From assembly GCA_024509875.1 (NCBI GenBank), contig JAMPIV010017569.1, positions 34,143 to 98,142 on the forward strand: 64,000 nt of DNA, read 5' to 3'. Positions 12,455 to 21,898 of the stretch are shown in pieces. The notes beneath the pieces were generated by a model, which ran no database searches, was not told the DNA's origin, and saw nothing but the letters and a program-made list of their open reading frames with translations. Origin of the DNA: Oreohelix idahoensis (lineage: Eukaryota; Mollusca; Gastropoda; Stylommatophora; Oreohelicidae). A program made the translations under genes and the position numbers. Numbering within the stretch: position 1 is the stretch's first letter; every line of letters starts with the position of its first letter.

Positions 12455-12729
12455 GATGAGATCAAGTGATAATTTTCAGACTAAGAACCGGCCATTACAG
12501 ACTCAAATACCATCTGTACAACAAATTGAAAATTGGACAGACAGATATGTGTCCATGTAGGGAGGACAAACAAACAGTAGAACACGTACTTCCAAACCGC
12601 CAGCTCCATGAGAGGTGCAGGGTGGCAGTATGGCGTTATCCAACCCAATTGAGGGAGAAACTGTGTGGTGACGCAATAAGCCTGAGACGGACAGTCAGCT
12701 TTATAAAAGAGATAGATGTGGTTATTTAA
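12455..12729 (+). pseudogene. I/Nimb-type LINE C-terminal zinc-binding tail, fragment
   Basis: Frame from 12466 reads IFRLRTGHYRLKYHL, then CPCREDKQTVEHVL and RYPTQLREKLCGD. This matches the C-terminal region of RNase H-bearing LINEs of the I/Nimb/Jockey type: an RLRTGH motif followed by a C.C......VEH pattern. A related block occurs at 31900-32100, and one on the minus strand at 33520-33680. Upstream RT and RNase H are missing here, so it is a 5'-truncated insertion. Confidence 0.75.
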
Positions 12730-13004
12730 GAGCAAACGAGGAAGAAGAAAAAGATAGACCGACCTGCAAATATCCTACAAAAACACAGGCTCACGTCAGT
12801 CGATCCAACACACTTTATTCAAGAACAAAAACATCGGCTCCTCATGCCGCTCCATGCAACAGTAGACCAAAAAACGTAAAAGGAAGTTAAGGTAAAGTAG
12901 ATCCGGTGACACAATTTTCATCCTGCCACACTTTACACATGCCCGTCTAATTCCCGGGATCTCTGACGAGATAATAAAATAATAGGATTACCACTGTCAT
13001 AGGC
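12730..13004. other. No gene recognised
   Basis: Spacer between a LINE tail and a minisatellite. Nothing was recognised. Confidence 0.35.
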
Positions 13005-13278
13005 ATGTGGAAGGAAGCTGCTAATATCAGCTTGGTGCATGAGGCTGGCAAACTCATCATGTCGAAGGAAGCGGCTAATATCAGCTTGGTGCATGAGGCT
13101 GGCAAACTCATCATGTCGAAGGAAGCGGCTAATATCAGCTTGGTGCATGAGGCTGGCAAACTCATCATGTCGAAGGAAGCGGCTAATGTCAGCTTGGTGC
13201 ATGAGGCTGGCAAACTCATCATGTCGAAGGAAGCGGCTAATATCAGCTTGGTGCATGAGGCTGGCAAACTCATCATGT
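13005..13278. repeat. 54-bp minisatellite, 5 units
   Basis: Five near-identical 54-bp units. Each contains GGAAGCGGCTAATATCAGCT (GCTGC in the first, ATGTC in the fourth) and GCATGAGGCTGGCAAACTC. The period is a multiple of 3, so open frames run through it on both strands. I do not regard them as genes. Confidence 0.95.
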
Positions 13279-13380
13279 AAAATATATTGGACTGCTGGAG
13301 CATGTCAATACTTGGTACTGGCTTCCTGCGTGGAACCAGGTACACGGATAGTTGCATGATCCAGGTGAGCGGAAAGGGTA

Positions 13381-13464
13381 TTGATGATGATGATGATGAG
13401 GATGATAGTGAGGAGGAGGATGATGAGGATGATGAGGATGATGATGAGGGTGATGATGAGGATG

Positions 13465-13505
<41 letters not shown>

Positions 13506-13602
13506 AATGATGATGAGGATGATTATTAGGATGAAGATGAGAATGATGAGGAGGATGATAATGAAGATGAGGAAGCTGATGTGGATGATAATGAGGATGA
13601 TG
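13381..13602. repeat. (GAT)n microsatellite
   Basis: Imperfect GAT/GAG triplet tract with a pure core near 13465-13515. The long acidic, Met or His frames over it come from the triplet composition. Confidence 0.95.
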
Positions 13603-14475
13603 ACTGTACAAACACCCGCCAACCAGTCTCTTATTTCTGTAATTTCTTTAAATGTACATTATTTTTTTTCCACCAAATTTTTTTTACATTATATTTTTCC
13701 ACCCCTCGCTCAATGTACTGTTTCCACCACTGACAAGGCTATAAAATATTTCCTTTCAAGTCCACATAATTTTGGAATGAGCAGTGACCTTACATACTCC
13801 AGGGATCATTTGTACTCTAAATTTACTGAAAGTATATTTGACTTGCTTCCGCTAATGCTTCTGATAGGCTTTCACATTCGTCACTTGTATGGCTTCCAAG
13901 GGAAGTTATGACTGGCAGGGCATATGCGAAGAACACTTACCAGGCTTCCACGTTGTCAACTTTTCCCCCCGAGATATCTTTCAACTACTGCTTTTAGTGC
14001 TTCAATTCTAGCTTTCAAATGTGACAATTTTCCCGTGGCCACGAAGTAATGATAAACATAACTGGTTCAAATATTTATAAAGAAAGAAATATTCAGTGTA
14101 GCTTTTCTGAAGGCAAGTTGAGGGAAATCACATTGAAGAAGTCGTATACTAGACCAGCGGTTCCCAAAATGTTTGGAACAAAGGAACATGAGGTACAAGG
14201 TAAATATAGTCTCATTGCAGAGACTGCCGTTAACGCTTAATTCCAAAGTTCAGCAATCTGAGTTGCGTTGATTCATCGAGTGCAGTGTGGGTTTCTACCA
14301 GGCAATCATTAATTGTTCATATTATCTCTCCCACGTCAAAATCCAATGTCTCCACTATACATGTTCTCGAGACTAGTCTGTCAGCTTTTTCATTTATTCT
14401 CGCACTTTTAATATGCAATGTCATCTATGTTCTTAGTCAGGGGTGTCTTTTGTCTGTAATTATAAGTATTTAGAC
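13603..14475. other. No gene; one possible hAT-like end
   Basis: Mostly non-coding. Near 14156 the phrase CAGCGGTTCCCAAAATG resembles the terminal repeat of hAT-type elements, but I found no matching partner end or target duplication. Confidence 0.35.
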
Positions 14476-15503
14476 CAGGGGTTCCCGGAGTGGGCGGTAC
14501 AGCCACCCTGGGGGCATTGGGCGGATACGAGTGGGCAGTAAGGGAAACATTGGGCGGCATAGACGTTCTGCAGTGAGCTGGTGGTTGAGGATTTGACAGG
14601 TTAAATCCAACAATATTACTCACTATAACACATGTAAAATAGTTTTGATTATACAGGGTTCTGATGTGAGCACTTTAAAGGAAAAAGTAGCGGGAACAAA
14701 TCTGAACCCACCACTCCTCCATAAGTTAGCTTGTCTCAGTTTCTCATACACTTTATAGCAGAGGTTCCAAACCTGGAGTCCGCGTACCAGGTTTGAAGGA
14801 GAATGTTTGATAATTAACTGTGCTATCTTATTCAAGTATTGCAGTGCTAGTAACAAATGTTGTGGATTGGAAAGACAACACCAATAAGGTGAGGACGAGA
14901 TAGGAAAGATAGTTAGCTGAGTGATTATATTACTAGGATCATTAAGCAAGGCATCGTTTCATCTATTTTTGCCATCTTTAAGCTTTAACCAAAACTGATA
15001 ATAAATTCTTACATAATCGTCTACTTCGAAAGCCAGTGTCAAGGATAACAAAACTCAAGTAGATCACTCGGTCAACCCTGAAGAGTGAGAAACTGACAAC
15101 ACAAATGAGGTGGTCAGCTCACTAAGATTTAATTAGCATCTTTTGGAAGATGACAGCCAGTGTTAAATAGTGTTTCCAGTTTAATGTGGGTGAGTGTTCA
15201 CTGGCAAGGTGTTTCCGAATGTACTTTTCGCTGGCAGCTGATGAAATTAGATATCTGCAAGAGTGTCAAAAAGAACATCTTGGCTTCGTTGCACATTCAA
15301 TTGTCTCAGTATTTCGGGGCTCTGGTGATAACGTGATATGAGTCATACGTTAATAAACAAGAGGAAACTTTCAACAGAACCAAGTGTAAAACTGACAATG
15401 CTATTTATAGTTTTTTAACGTAATGCAGGAACTTGGAGGGGAAGCTGGGAATGTGCTTTGGGAGCCAAGGGGGCGGTGACCCGAATAAGTTTGAGAAACA
15501 CTG
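14476..15503 (+). mobile_element. hAT-type non-autonomous element (MITE), 1028 bp
   Basis: The left end CAGGGGTTCCC and the reverse complement of the right end, CAGTGTTTCTCAAAC, fit hAT terminal inverted repeats (CAG.GGTTCTCAAA type). The flanks are TTTAGAC at 14469-14475 and TTTAGAC at 15504-15510, seven of the eight bases expected for a hAT target duplication. No transposase frame is visible inside. A second hAT-like phrase (GAGGTTCCAAACCTGG) near 14762 may mark a nested copy. The strand is arbitrary. Confidence 0.75.
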
Positions 15504-15510
15504 TTTAGAC

Positions 15511-16119
15511 TGTTGACTCGCCCACTGCATATGTGGTTTATATGGACATTAAGTCCAAGCCTGTTCCTCATCATCACATTAGGGGTATCTCTCGTACAAC
15601 CCTAGATTATACTTTACGTTGTGACCTAATCTCAAACAGACACAAGGTCTTTTATATTTCGACATGCACCCTAATATAACCGACCGGCTCTAGGTTGAAC
15701 GTGGCCCGCCTCGCCGAAAACAGGCAACATGTTATTAAAAAAAAAACATTGTGACTTTAACAACGTGGGTATTCCTGGCCCATAATAGATTACAGAAAAG
15801 TCTCGGGTTACGGCGGTCTCAAGTTACGGCATTCCGCGATAAGATCAAGCCCGTAACATTCATTAATTATCAGTGCTGATTAAATTTCAATTACCATTTA
15901 ACTGTCCCGTTCGTTACTTAAAAAACAAAGAAGAAAATATAGGTTCTCAATTTGCGAAGTTTCAACTGTTTTATTTTTTTCTGAAGTCAGCTATCATCGA
16001 AGCCAGAACGAGTGTGATTGTCCAAGACACGCAACTTTACATAGAAGTTAACTGCGATGACTTCACAGTGTTGCTAGAATTGCACGAACTACAACTCTAG
16101 CAATGGAGAACCGATGGAG
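15511..16119. other. Spacer, possibly upstream part of the Tigger-like relic
   Basis: No confident gene. A 75-codon frame at 15873-16100 may be decayed transposase sequence continuous with the next feature, but no motif proves this. Confidence 0.3.
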
Positions 16120-16430
16120 ATCCAAATTTTATAGCAGGAGCAAGCCAAAAGAGATATCGAAATTCCAGAACCAAAGCAGTTTTAAAGTTAAAGTACTATC
16201 TGATGCCTTTCGTCTGACCGAAGCAGGCGTGGAATAAACTTGAAGAACATGATCCTACTGCTCAAAGATTGACTATGATATTAGTGGGAATCGCCGAAGC
16301 TATACAGCGCTACAAAGAAATTTAAGGAAGAAAGAATAAAGAAAGTGTTTGTTCAGACTTCATTGCAGCACTTCTTCAAAAGAGATGACAAGCCACAAGT
16401 AACAATTACTTCAGCTCAGTAATGTGTCAT
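16120..16430 (+). pseudogene. pogo/Tigger-like transposase C-terminal relic
   Basis: Across shifting frames the plus strand shows LTEAGVE (16214-16235), a LEEHDPTAQRL segment (near 16238-16275), GIAEAIQRYKEI (near 16290-16325) and QTSLQHFFKRDD (near 16356-16392). This order (an E..D.....R block, then I..Y..I, then TSL..FF) is what I know from the C-terminus of Tigger/jerky-type DDE transposases. Stops and shifts show it is dead. The DDE core is not recognisable upstream. Confidence 0.5.
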
Positions 16431-16559
16431 CATTTAGTGAAACTGCCGAAGTTTGCGTATATGGTAGAGATATCACAATATTAACATTTTTATACTGAAA
16501 ACGTTATGCTTTGAAATTCCCAGTATTCATTTATTCTTAACCAAAAAAAAAAAAAAAGC
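16431..16559. other. Spacer ending in an A-tract
   Basis: AT-rich spacer. A pure run of about 15 A (16542-16557) lies directly before the LINE frame. Confidence 0.4.
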
Positions 16560-17359
16560 ATGCAAAAAGCTCACAAGGCTGTGGACAGTATCTTTGATCA
16601 GGAATTCACTCTAGCTAAACAACTATCCAGTCTCCTAAAGACCAAACACAAACAAGCACCAGGGCCAGACCAGGTTACCAACGACATGATAGTTAAACTT
16701 GACGAACAGGGTCTACTGACGATCCTGGAGTTCATAAACAAGACGTGGAGAAGTAGCACTGTACCTACAGGATGGAAAACAGCTAACATTATCCCAATTA
16801 TAAAAAAAGATAAACCACCAAGCGAAGTCAGTAGCTACCGACCCATCTCCCTGACTTCGTGCATTGGGAAAATGGCAGAACGTATGATAAATGCACGCCT
16901 CTACTGGTGGTTAGAGAAAGGGAAAGCCCTCCATCCTAACCAAGCAGGATTTAGAAGAGGAAGACAGACTGTTGACCAGGTAATCCGATTGGTGCAACAA
17001 CAAATTGCTGATACTTTCCAGGATAAAAACCATGTGTCCGCAGTTTTCTGGCGACCTCAAGCAGGCATACGACCGGGTATGGAGAGATTGTTTTTATATC
17101 AAGATGCAGAAGATGGGCATAGAATGAAGAATGTTTCGTTGGATAAAATATGTCCTCACAAATCGAAACATTTTCACAACGTTCAATGGAACAACATCAG
17201 GGAAAAGAACAATCCAAGAAGGCTTCCCATAAGGCTCGGCCCTAAGCTGCACCCTTTTCCTCATATACACAAACGACCTGGCAGACCACCTTGAATTACT
17301 CAGGGCCATGTTTGCTGATGACCTAGACTTATAGGCAGAAGGGAAGTTCCTATTTCAAC
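16560..17359 (+). pseudogene. I/Nimb-type LINE reverse transcriptase, 5' segment
   Basis: Encodes the fingers and palm of a non-LTR retrotransposon RT that would act in target-primed reverse transcription. Motifs in order: KQAPGPDQVTNDMI (residues about 31-44), NIIPIIKKDKPPSEV, SSYRPISLTSCIGKMAERMI, HPNQAGFRRGRQTVDQVIRL, then a frame shift and MFADDLDL near 17308-17331. The strongly conserved APGPD, YRPISL and FADD motifs support the call. Frame shifts near 17045-17100 and a stop right after FADDLDL make it inactive. Endonuclease sequence is absent 5'. The same LINE resumes at 18028 and 18383, with two insertions between. Confidence 0.85.
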
Positions 17360-18027
17360 TGTGTCACAACGCTATTTTGTGGTCGCTTGCTTGTTAGTGA
17401 CAAGGCAAGTCGGTCGTAAGCCAACGACAATAGGCGAACGACCGGGTCATGTGACCATCGGAATTGGATTAGTGATCGGACCGTCGTCTTGTGAGGACGA
17501 GATTCTATGCCAGCTTGACGCTGCCCATATTTTAGTGAATATCAGGGTAAAGTGCCCGCCAGATTAGTCTTATTGTGGTGATATTTATTGTAGGGAAGTG
17601 ATTATTTGCTCAGTGATAATTTTTTTGTGTAAGCTGAGAATTGGTTGTACGTATTTTGATAGTCGTTAGTACTATGTTGGTTCGCTGCTACATGGAGCAG
17701 TGTTCACGGTAGGAGTTAGGTAGCCATATTGCCTGTTCTTGCGTATTAATATTATATGCTAATTTCCTGTGACGGCAGTTATTTATGTACTGGCATTTCA
17801 TTAGGCCGTGTGTGGCCAAGTTGTGTTCTTGTTAATAAAAGGGATATTAGCTGTTCAGAAGCGTTAGTTCCTTGTGTCACCCATTGTTGTATAGTCATAC
17901 CCTAGTGGACACGAGCTAGTTTATGTGTCGTAGTAAAATCTGTACAACAGTGGTAATGCTCTATTGGTGAGGGGTAGCCAGCTAGCACTCTCCCCCCCTC
18001 CCCCACCATAGTTAAATAGTGGTATGC
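17360..18027 (+). mobile_element. LTR-like insertion in the LINE
   Basis: A non-LINE segment of about 670 bp separates two parts of the same RT. It starts near TGTCACAACGC (17362) and contains an AATAAA at 17834-17839. It has no coding capacity. A TGT start and a poly(A) signal near the right fit a solo LTR, but I could not find a convincing CA end or target duplication, so both boundaries and class are uncertain. Confidence 0.4.
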
Positions 18028-18890
18028 GATAAACTGCAAAAGAAACTAAACCGTGCACTGGCTGCTCTAACTTCTTCTTCCTTCTTCCTCGTTCGTCCTG
18101 AAAAGGACGTTGGTTGCGCTGTGTCTGTTTACAGCGAAGCTGCGATAATAGCGCCTTTCGGCCGACACATCCGACTTCAGCAGGCATTTTTGGGACCGGG
18201 TTAGCCTTCCCACTTCGATCCCTAACTCTCTCAGCCAGATTGCAGTGATGCAGCCTGTTTCCAGGACCACCACTTGGAGGTGGAGTAGGGTCTTGGTCAG
18301 CTCTGGTTCGCTGACCCTGACGCAAGCAGTCAAGCTATGGGTCGCTTAATGCATTTATCACTGTTGGTGCATCTTCGGTCCCGCTGCTCTAACAACCTAC
18401 TGTAGCTTGTGGAGAATGGTGATCAACACGAGTAAGACAGTCTACACTATATTCACATTCAGCAACAAAATAGTAAGAAGAGAACTAGATTTAAAACTTG
18501 ATGATAAAAAGCTGACTAAAGAGAACAATCCGACTTATCTGGAGATACCGCCAGATACCAGACTCACATAAAAAACACATTTTGAGTCTCTAATTGCAAA
18601 GGCCACTAGAAAGCTGAAGCTCATAAAGCGATTGGCAAGCACTGATTGGGGAGCCAATCAGAGCACCCTATGACAACTGTACTTGGGATACCTGCGCTCA
18701 GTTATGGATTACTCTCTACCCCTGCAAGTCACTGCTAGCCCAACACTTAGACTGAAACTAGATCGCGTACAAAACCAGGCACTCAGATTCATCTGTGGAG
18801 GCTTGCGAACTACCCCGACCAGCGCATGCGAGATCTCCGCAAATGTGGAACCCCTAGAACCAAGGAACATAACACCAAACAAACAAACAC
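18028..18890 (+). pseudogene. I/Nimb-type LINE reverse transcriptase, 3' segment (interrupted)
   Basis: Continues the LINE: DKLQKKLNRALAALT at 18028-18071, an insert, then TTYCSLWRMVINTSKT (about 18391-18438), IFTFSNKIV, and after a further stop and shift LRSVMDYSLPLQ and LDRVQNQALRFICGGLRTTP (18690-18820). The order (thumb motif with N..KT, then VQN.ALR...G..RTTP) is standard for I/Nimb and Jockey LINEs. RNase H and the C-terminal tail are missing. The frame breaks and the nested insert make it inactive. Confidence 0.8.
18072..18382 (-). mobile_element. 311-bp insertion with 11-bp target duplication (SINE-like)
   Basis: The insert is flanked by GCTGCTCTAAC at 18061-18071 and 18383-18393. 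Removing the insert plus one copy restores the LINE frame (ALAALTTYC). One end is rich in TTC repeats (GAA on the minus strand), which would be a 3' tail if the element is read on the minus strand. Size, long target duplication and simple-repeat tail fit a SINE or short retroposed sequence. I see only a weak B-box-like stretch, so the Pol III origin is unproven. Confidence 0.65.
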
Positions 18891-18930
18891 CCAGCTAGTG
18901 CTAGGTGTTTGTTTGTTTGGTGTTATGTTC
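18865..18930. repeat. Perfect 27-bp inverted repeat with 12-bp loop
   Basis: Left arm 18865-18891 begins GAACATAACACC. Right arm 18904-18930 ends GGTGTTATGTTC. The arms are exact reverse complements. It lies between the end of the LINE and the LTR-like segment before the cold-shock Gag gene. Confidence 0.95.
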
Positions 18931-19113
18931 ATTGGTTTATTTGTTTAATGTTTGCTTCAGTGTGCTCTTAGTCACTGAATGGGTTGTAAAAATAAATACA
19001 GCCCCTGCCTCAAGAATCAGAGTTTTATTGTTGTTCGGGTCGGTGCGAGTGTGAAAAGAGAGTGATACATATCACAACATCATCAGCATCATCATCTCGC
19101 CCACCCTATCACA
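18904..19113 (+). repeat. Probable 3' end of a short LTR of the cold-shock Gag element
   Basis: Ends CCCTATCACA (19104-19113), followed after two bases by a primer-binding-site-like sequence. It has a candidate poly(A) signal AATAAA in TAAAAATAAATACAGCCCC near 18990 and starts with TGT-rich sequence. The left boundary is unsure: TGTTATG at 18921 is one candidate. No second copy was found downstream of 30148, so this could be a truncated element. Confidence 0.5.
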
Positions 19114-19115
19114 AA

Positions 19116-19133
19116 TGGCGTCGTTGGCAGGAT
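19116..19133 (+). promoter_or_regulatory. Candidate tRNA primer binding site
   Basis: TGGCGTCGTTGGCAGGAT starts with TGG, as expected for the complement of a tRNA CCA end, and lies two bases after an LTR-like ACA end and 80 bp before a Gag-like ATG. Which tRNA it would pair with is not determined here. Confidence 0.5.
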
Positions 19134-19214
19134 AGGCAGAGACAGTGACACCGAGCAATCAGCAAACGAGCAAATATTGTATTGTAAACACCCAGCAGTG
19201 CATTCTACAGCAAG

Positions 19215-19588
19215 ATGGCTAATGCGCATATGAAGGTAGTGCACGTGGAGGTGCCAGAGGTAAGGCTATTTGATGGAAAGGCAAATCCCACTTGGCAAGA
19301 GTTTGTGGAAGATGTAGAGGCCGTGTGGAAGATGGCGCCCTTTTGCGCAGAAGTCAAGCTAGACGTGATCTGGAACAACGTTACACCATGGGTCTCTAGG
19401 GAATTACGTATACGTGGCGGAGCCAAGGCCAGCCCTGAGCAGTTACTCAAGATAGTAGAAGAAGCCTACAGCGAGCAACCACCAGTCAGTGAGATGACCA
19501 GGAATTTCCAAGCCGTGAGTCAGGGGCCTAAGGAATGTTCTGTTTCCTGTGAAGTCAAAAAACCAGAGACACTAGTGCAGATAGCAAG
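19215..19588 (+). CDS. Gag-like protein with LIN28-like domain, N-terminal part (interrupted)
   Basis: Begins MANAHMKVVHVEVPEVRLFD. The stretch LFDGKANPTWQEFVEDVEAVWKM and the following helical region to about residue 95 resemble capsid-type Gag of LTR retrotransposons (a F.G....W..F...... start). The frame is cut at 19588 by the Ty3/gypsy element. The target duplication CAAG (19585-19588 and 29490-29493) shows that the same frame continued into 29494-30148, so the uninterrupted gene would encode about 342 residues. The ATG at 19215 is the first in frame after the LTR-like end and primer site. I infer a retrotransposon Gag. A domesticated host gene is an alternative. Confidence 0.65.
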
Positions 19589-20651
19589 TGTGAATGGATT
19601 GATGACGTCATTATATAAAAGATACCCTCAATTCTATCTAACATAAGAGACAACAGAGACTGATGACGTAATTCATAATTAACCTATAAAACAAAAGAAA
19701 CTTAACATAGACACAAAAGACAGTTATAGGAAATGACGACAAGATGACGGTAACGTTGCTAGTGCAGTATCGATGACATATACATAAATGGTGCACAAAT
19801 AATTGTAACCAGTGGTTTTAGCCAATAGATTCATTGGACTAAGGGACATCCGTTATGAAGACTAATGTTTAGCAGTCTTTAGCTACTGACCTTGCAACGA
19901 GATGGTCGTGATATTGAGACAGACCGATGTTGAAGTAGACTCAGATAGACTCAAGCTATTTTATCCCCTGACATTGGACAGTGTATTTCTTGCTTTGATG
20001 CAGAAATGGTATGAATTCGCTCGATGTGATATATGTCAATGACAAACAGTCATTTGTGTGTAAGATCGAACATTGTTAGAATAGTTTTTTGGAACTTATT
20101 ATTTTGGAGATTAGCTCCCTAATTGTCTTCCACTCTCCCATCGTTCAAAATACACCAGCTTCTTAGTTGGTTTTGACGATGACATTCTGCATTACACAAC
20201 AGCTACATACGAAACTGGAATAATACCAAATACTCTTTGGTACCAGTTTCCAACGTAATATAATAGAGTAGGACATTGTAATCTGCAACCGACACTATAA
20301 TTATATGATCAAATCGTCTGTGAAAAATTGGAAGACTTGTAAAATAAAGTTATTGTTGGAACTTCTATCATGGATTAGTTCTGCATTCAGTTTGGATGAT
20401 CTCTGATGAAAGAGTACTACATTATATGTCACACAAAGTCCAAGGAAACCGAATCAAATAAAAACCTGGGTCCCGTAAAATATCGAAGAGAATTTCTACC
20501 TCTGGTGAACCAAACCAGTACTCTCGTTTTATGACTCTTCAGAAACACTTATTAGAAGGAAAAAGAGAAAAGATAAAAATATAAAATAAACTTTACCCAG
20601 TATGTAAAACGGGTACATACTTAGAGGGCAAGATTGGGGCGCCCTGTCACA
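19589..20651 (+). repeat. 5' LTR, 1063 bp
   Basis: Starts TGTGAATGG and ends CCCTGTCACA. It is nearly identical to 28428-29489. Visible differences are T/C near the start, T/C in GACAAGATGAC, and one extra A in GTGAAAAATTGG. AATAAA occurs near 20343 and near 20456. Confidence 0.95.
19603..19621 (+). promoter_or_regulatory. CRE palindrome and TATA box at the LTR start
   Basis: TGACGTCA (19603-19610) is a perfect cAMP-response-element palindrome. It is followed one base later by TATATAAAAG (19612-19621). Both lie within the first 33 bp of the LTR. The 3' LTR keeps the same pair at 28442-28460. Confidence 0.7.
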
Positions 20652-20704
20652 TAGGAAGGGTAAATTGGAGCCGCGACAACCAGGATTCAGTGGACTGCTA
20701 GAAA

Positions 20705-21898
20705 ATGACGCAACCGAACCCACACGTGGATAATTACATGGATGTTTTGCAAATGCAGCATAACCAACAACAGGCATTAATGATGCAGAACCTACAGCAA
20801 AATCAACCAGAAATGAATGCACATCAAATACCACTTCCAGTGGATCCAAATGAAACAAACCTAATGGCATTACGAAACATGACTGACACTCTTCAGCGTG
20901 TTGACCAACGTGCGAAATTTAACAATATAAAAAACTTTATCACACCGTTCAATGGGGATTCGAAAAGATTTCGACAATGGATGGTTGACGTGGATAAATT
21001 CGCCTACTTGATAGATGCAACTACAGACATTGACAAGAAGAAAAAATTTTTTTTGTCATCAGAGGGCCTGGTCACAGATTTTGTCCGACGGCGGGCAAAG
21101 GCATTTCCGATAGAGACCTTTGAAGAACTCAAGAAAATATTGGTATCAAGATACTCAGAGATTACCGACGCTGAGCACGCGTGGACGATGTTAAGAAGAA
21201 TAAAGCAAGATCGACAGGAAAGTGTTCAAATGTACGGAGATAGGCTATTAAACCTCGCCGAAGATGCTTTTGTTGGAGGTAACATTCCATCAACTGATCT
21301 GGAAAAACATCTAGTCGGAATTTTTGTGGACGGACTGTATTCTGATTCACTGAAAATTCATCTACTCAGAAAAGATCCTCAGTCAATAACTACCTCAATA
21401 CAATTAGCTGTTTATGAGGAGAATGTGAAGAAAAGATTCCAACAACGGATTGGAAGGTGTCTGCTACCAGAGTATGAATACCAACATACCCAACATGATC
21501 AACAAATGCACCAACCTATGGAAATTGATCATTCGAGACATCGATGGGACAGAAATCAAGAACATCACAGAAGATCATTCAATAACTCATACCAGAATCA
21601 GAGAAGTCCAGCACTACAGAGTAACCACAGAAGAGACTACAGAATACACAATGTAGAACCCCAACAACCAACCACCGTCTGTTTTAACTGTGCAGGTCAA
21701 GAACATGTAGCAGGGAATTACAGAAATTCACAGCCCAGAAATCATTTTGGGGACAACAATTCAAGACCAGAAATACATCATAGAAATTATCAGTATCAAA
21801 ATCACTATCAGACAAATAATAATAGAAGACATCATCAAAACAGAAATGACTCCCAACCAACCTCAAGGAGAATGGTAAACGGAAGGACCTCACATTAA
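20705..21898 (+). CDS. Ty3/gypsy Gag polyprotein
   Basis: A 397-residue structural protein that would form the virus-like particle. It is Gln/Asn/Met-rich at the N-terminus. Residues about 75-240 form the capsid-like helical region (ITPFNGDSKRFRQWMVDVDKF, then RYSEITDAEHAWTML). A basic Asn/Gln/His-rich tail with one zinc knuckle, CFNCAGQEHVAGNY, follows at about 325-338. The last metal-binding Cys of C-X2-C-X4-H-X4-C is Tyr here, so the knuckle may be non-functional. The first ATG after the LTR and leader was chosen. The protease frame overlaps the end in the -1 direction (21850-21898), suggesting frameshifting, though I see no classical slippery heptamer. Confidence 0.88.
   Translation: MTQPNPHVDNYMDVLQMQHNQQQALMMQNLQQNQPEMNAHQIPLPVDPNETNLMALRNMTDTLQRVDQRAKFNNIKNFITPFNGDSKRFRQWMVDVDKFAYLIDATTDIDKKKKFFLSSEGLVTDFVRRRAKAFPIETFEELKKILVSRYSEITDAEHAWTMLRRIKQDRQESVQMYGDRLLNLAEDAFVGGNIPSTDLEKHLVGIFVDGLYSDSLKIHLLRKDPQSITTSIQLAVYEENVKKRFQQRIGRCLLPEYEYQHTQHDQQMHQPMEIDHSRHRWDRNQEHHRRSFNNSYQNQRSPALQSNHRRDYRIHNVEPQQPTTVCFNCAGQEHVAGNYRNSQPRNHFGDNNSRPEIHHRNYQYQNHYQTNNNRRHHQNRNDSQPTSRRMVNGRTSH

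Noticed and set aside
13273..13622. His-rich, Ile-rich and Asp-rich frames
   Set aside because: They are translations of the GAT triplet tract.
14150..14180. Additional hAT element starting CAGCGGTTCCCAAAATG
   Set aside because: Only one end was found, without partner or target duplication.
20529..20870. 113-codon minus-strand frame
   Set aside because: It overlaps the LTR end and the gag start and has no domain. A shadow.
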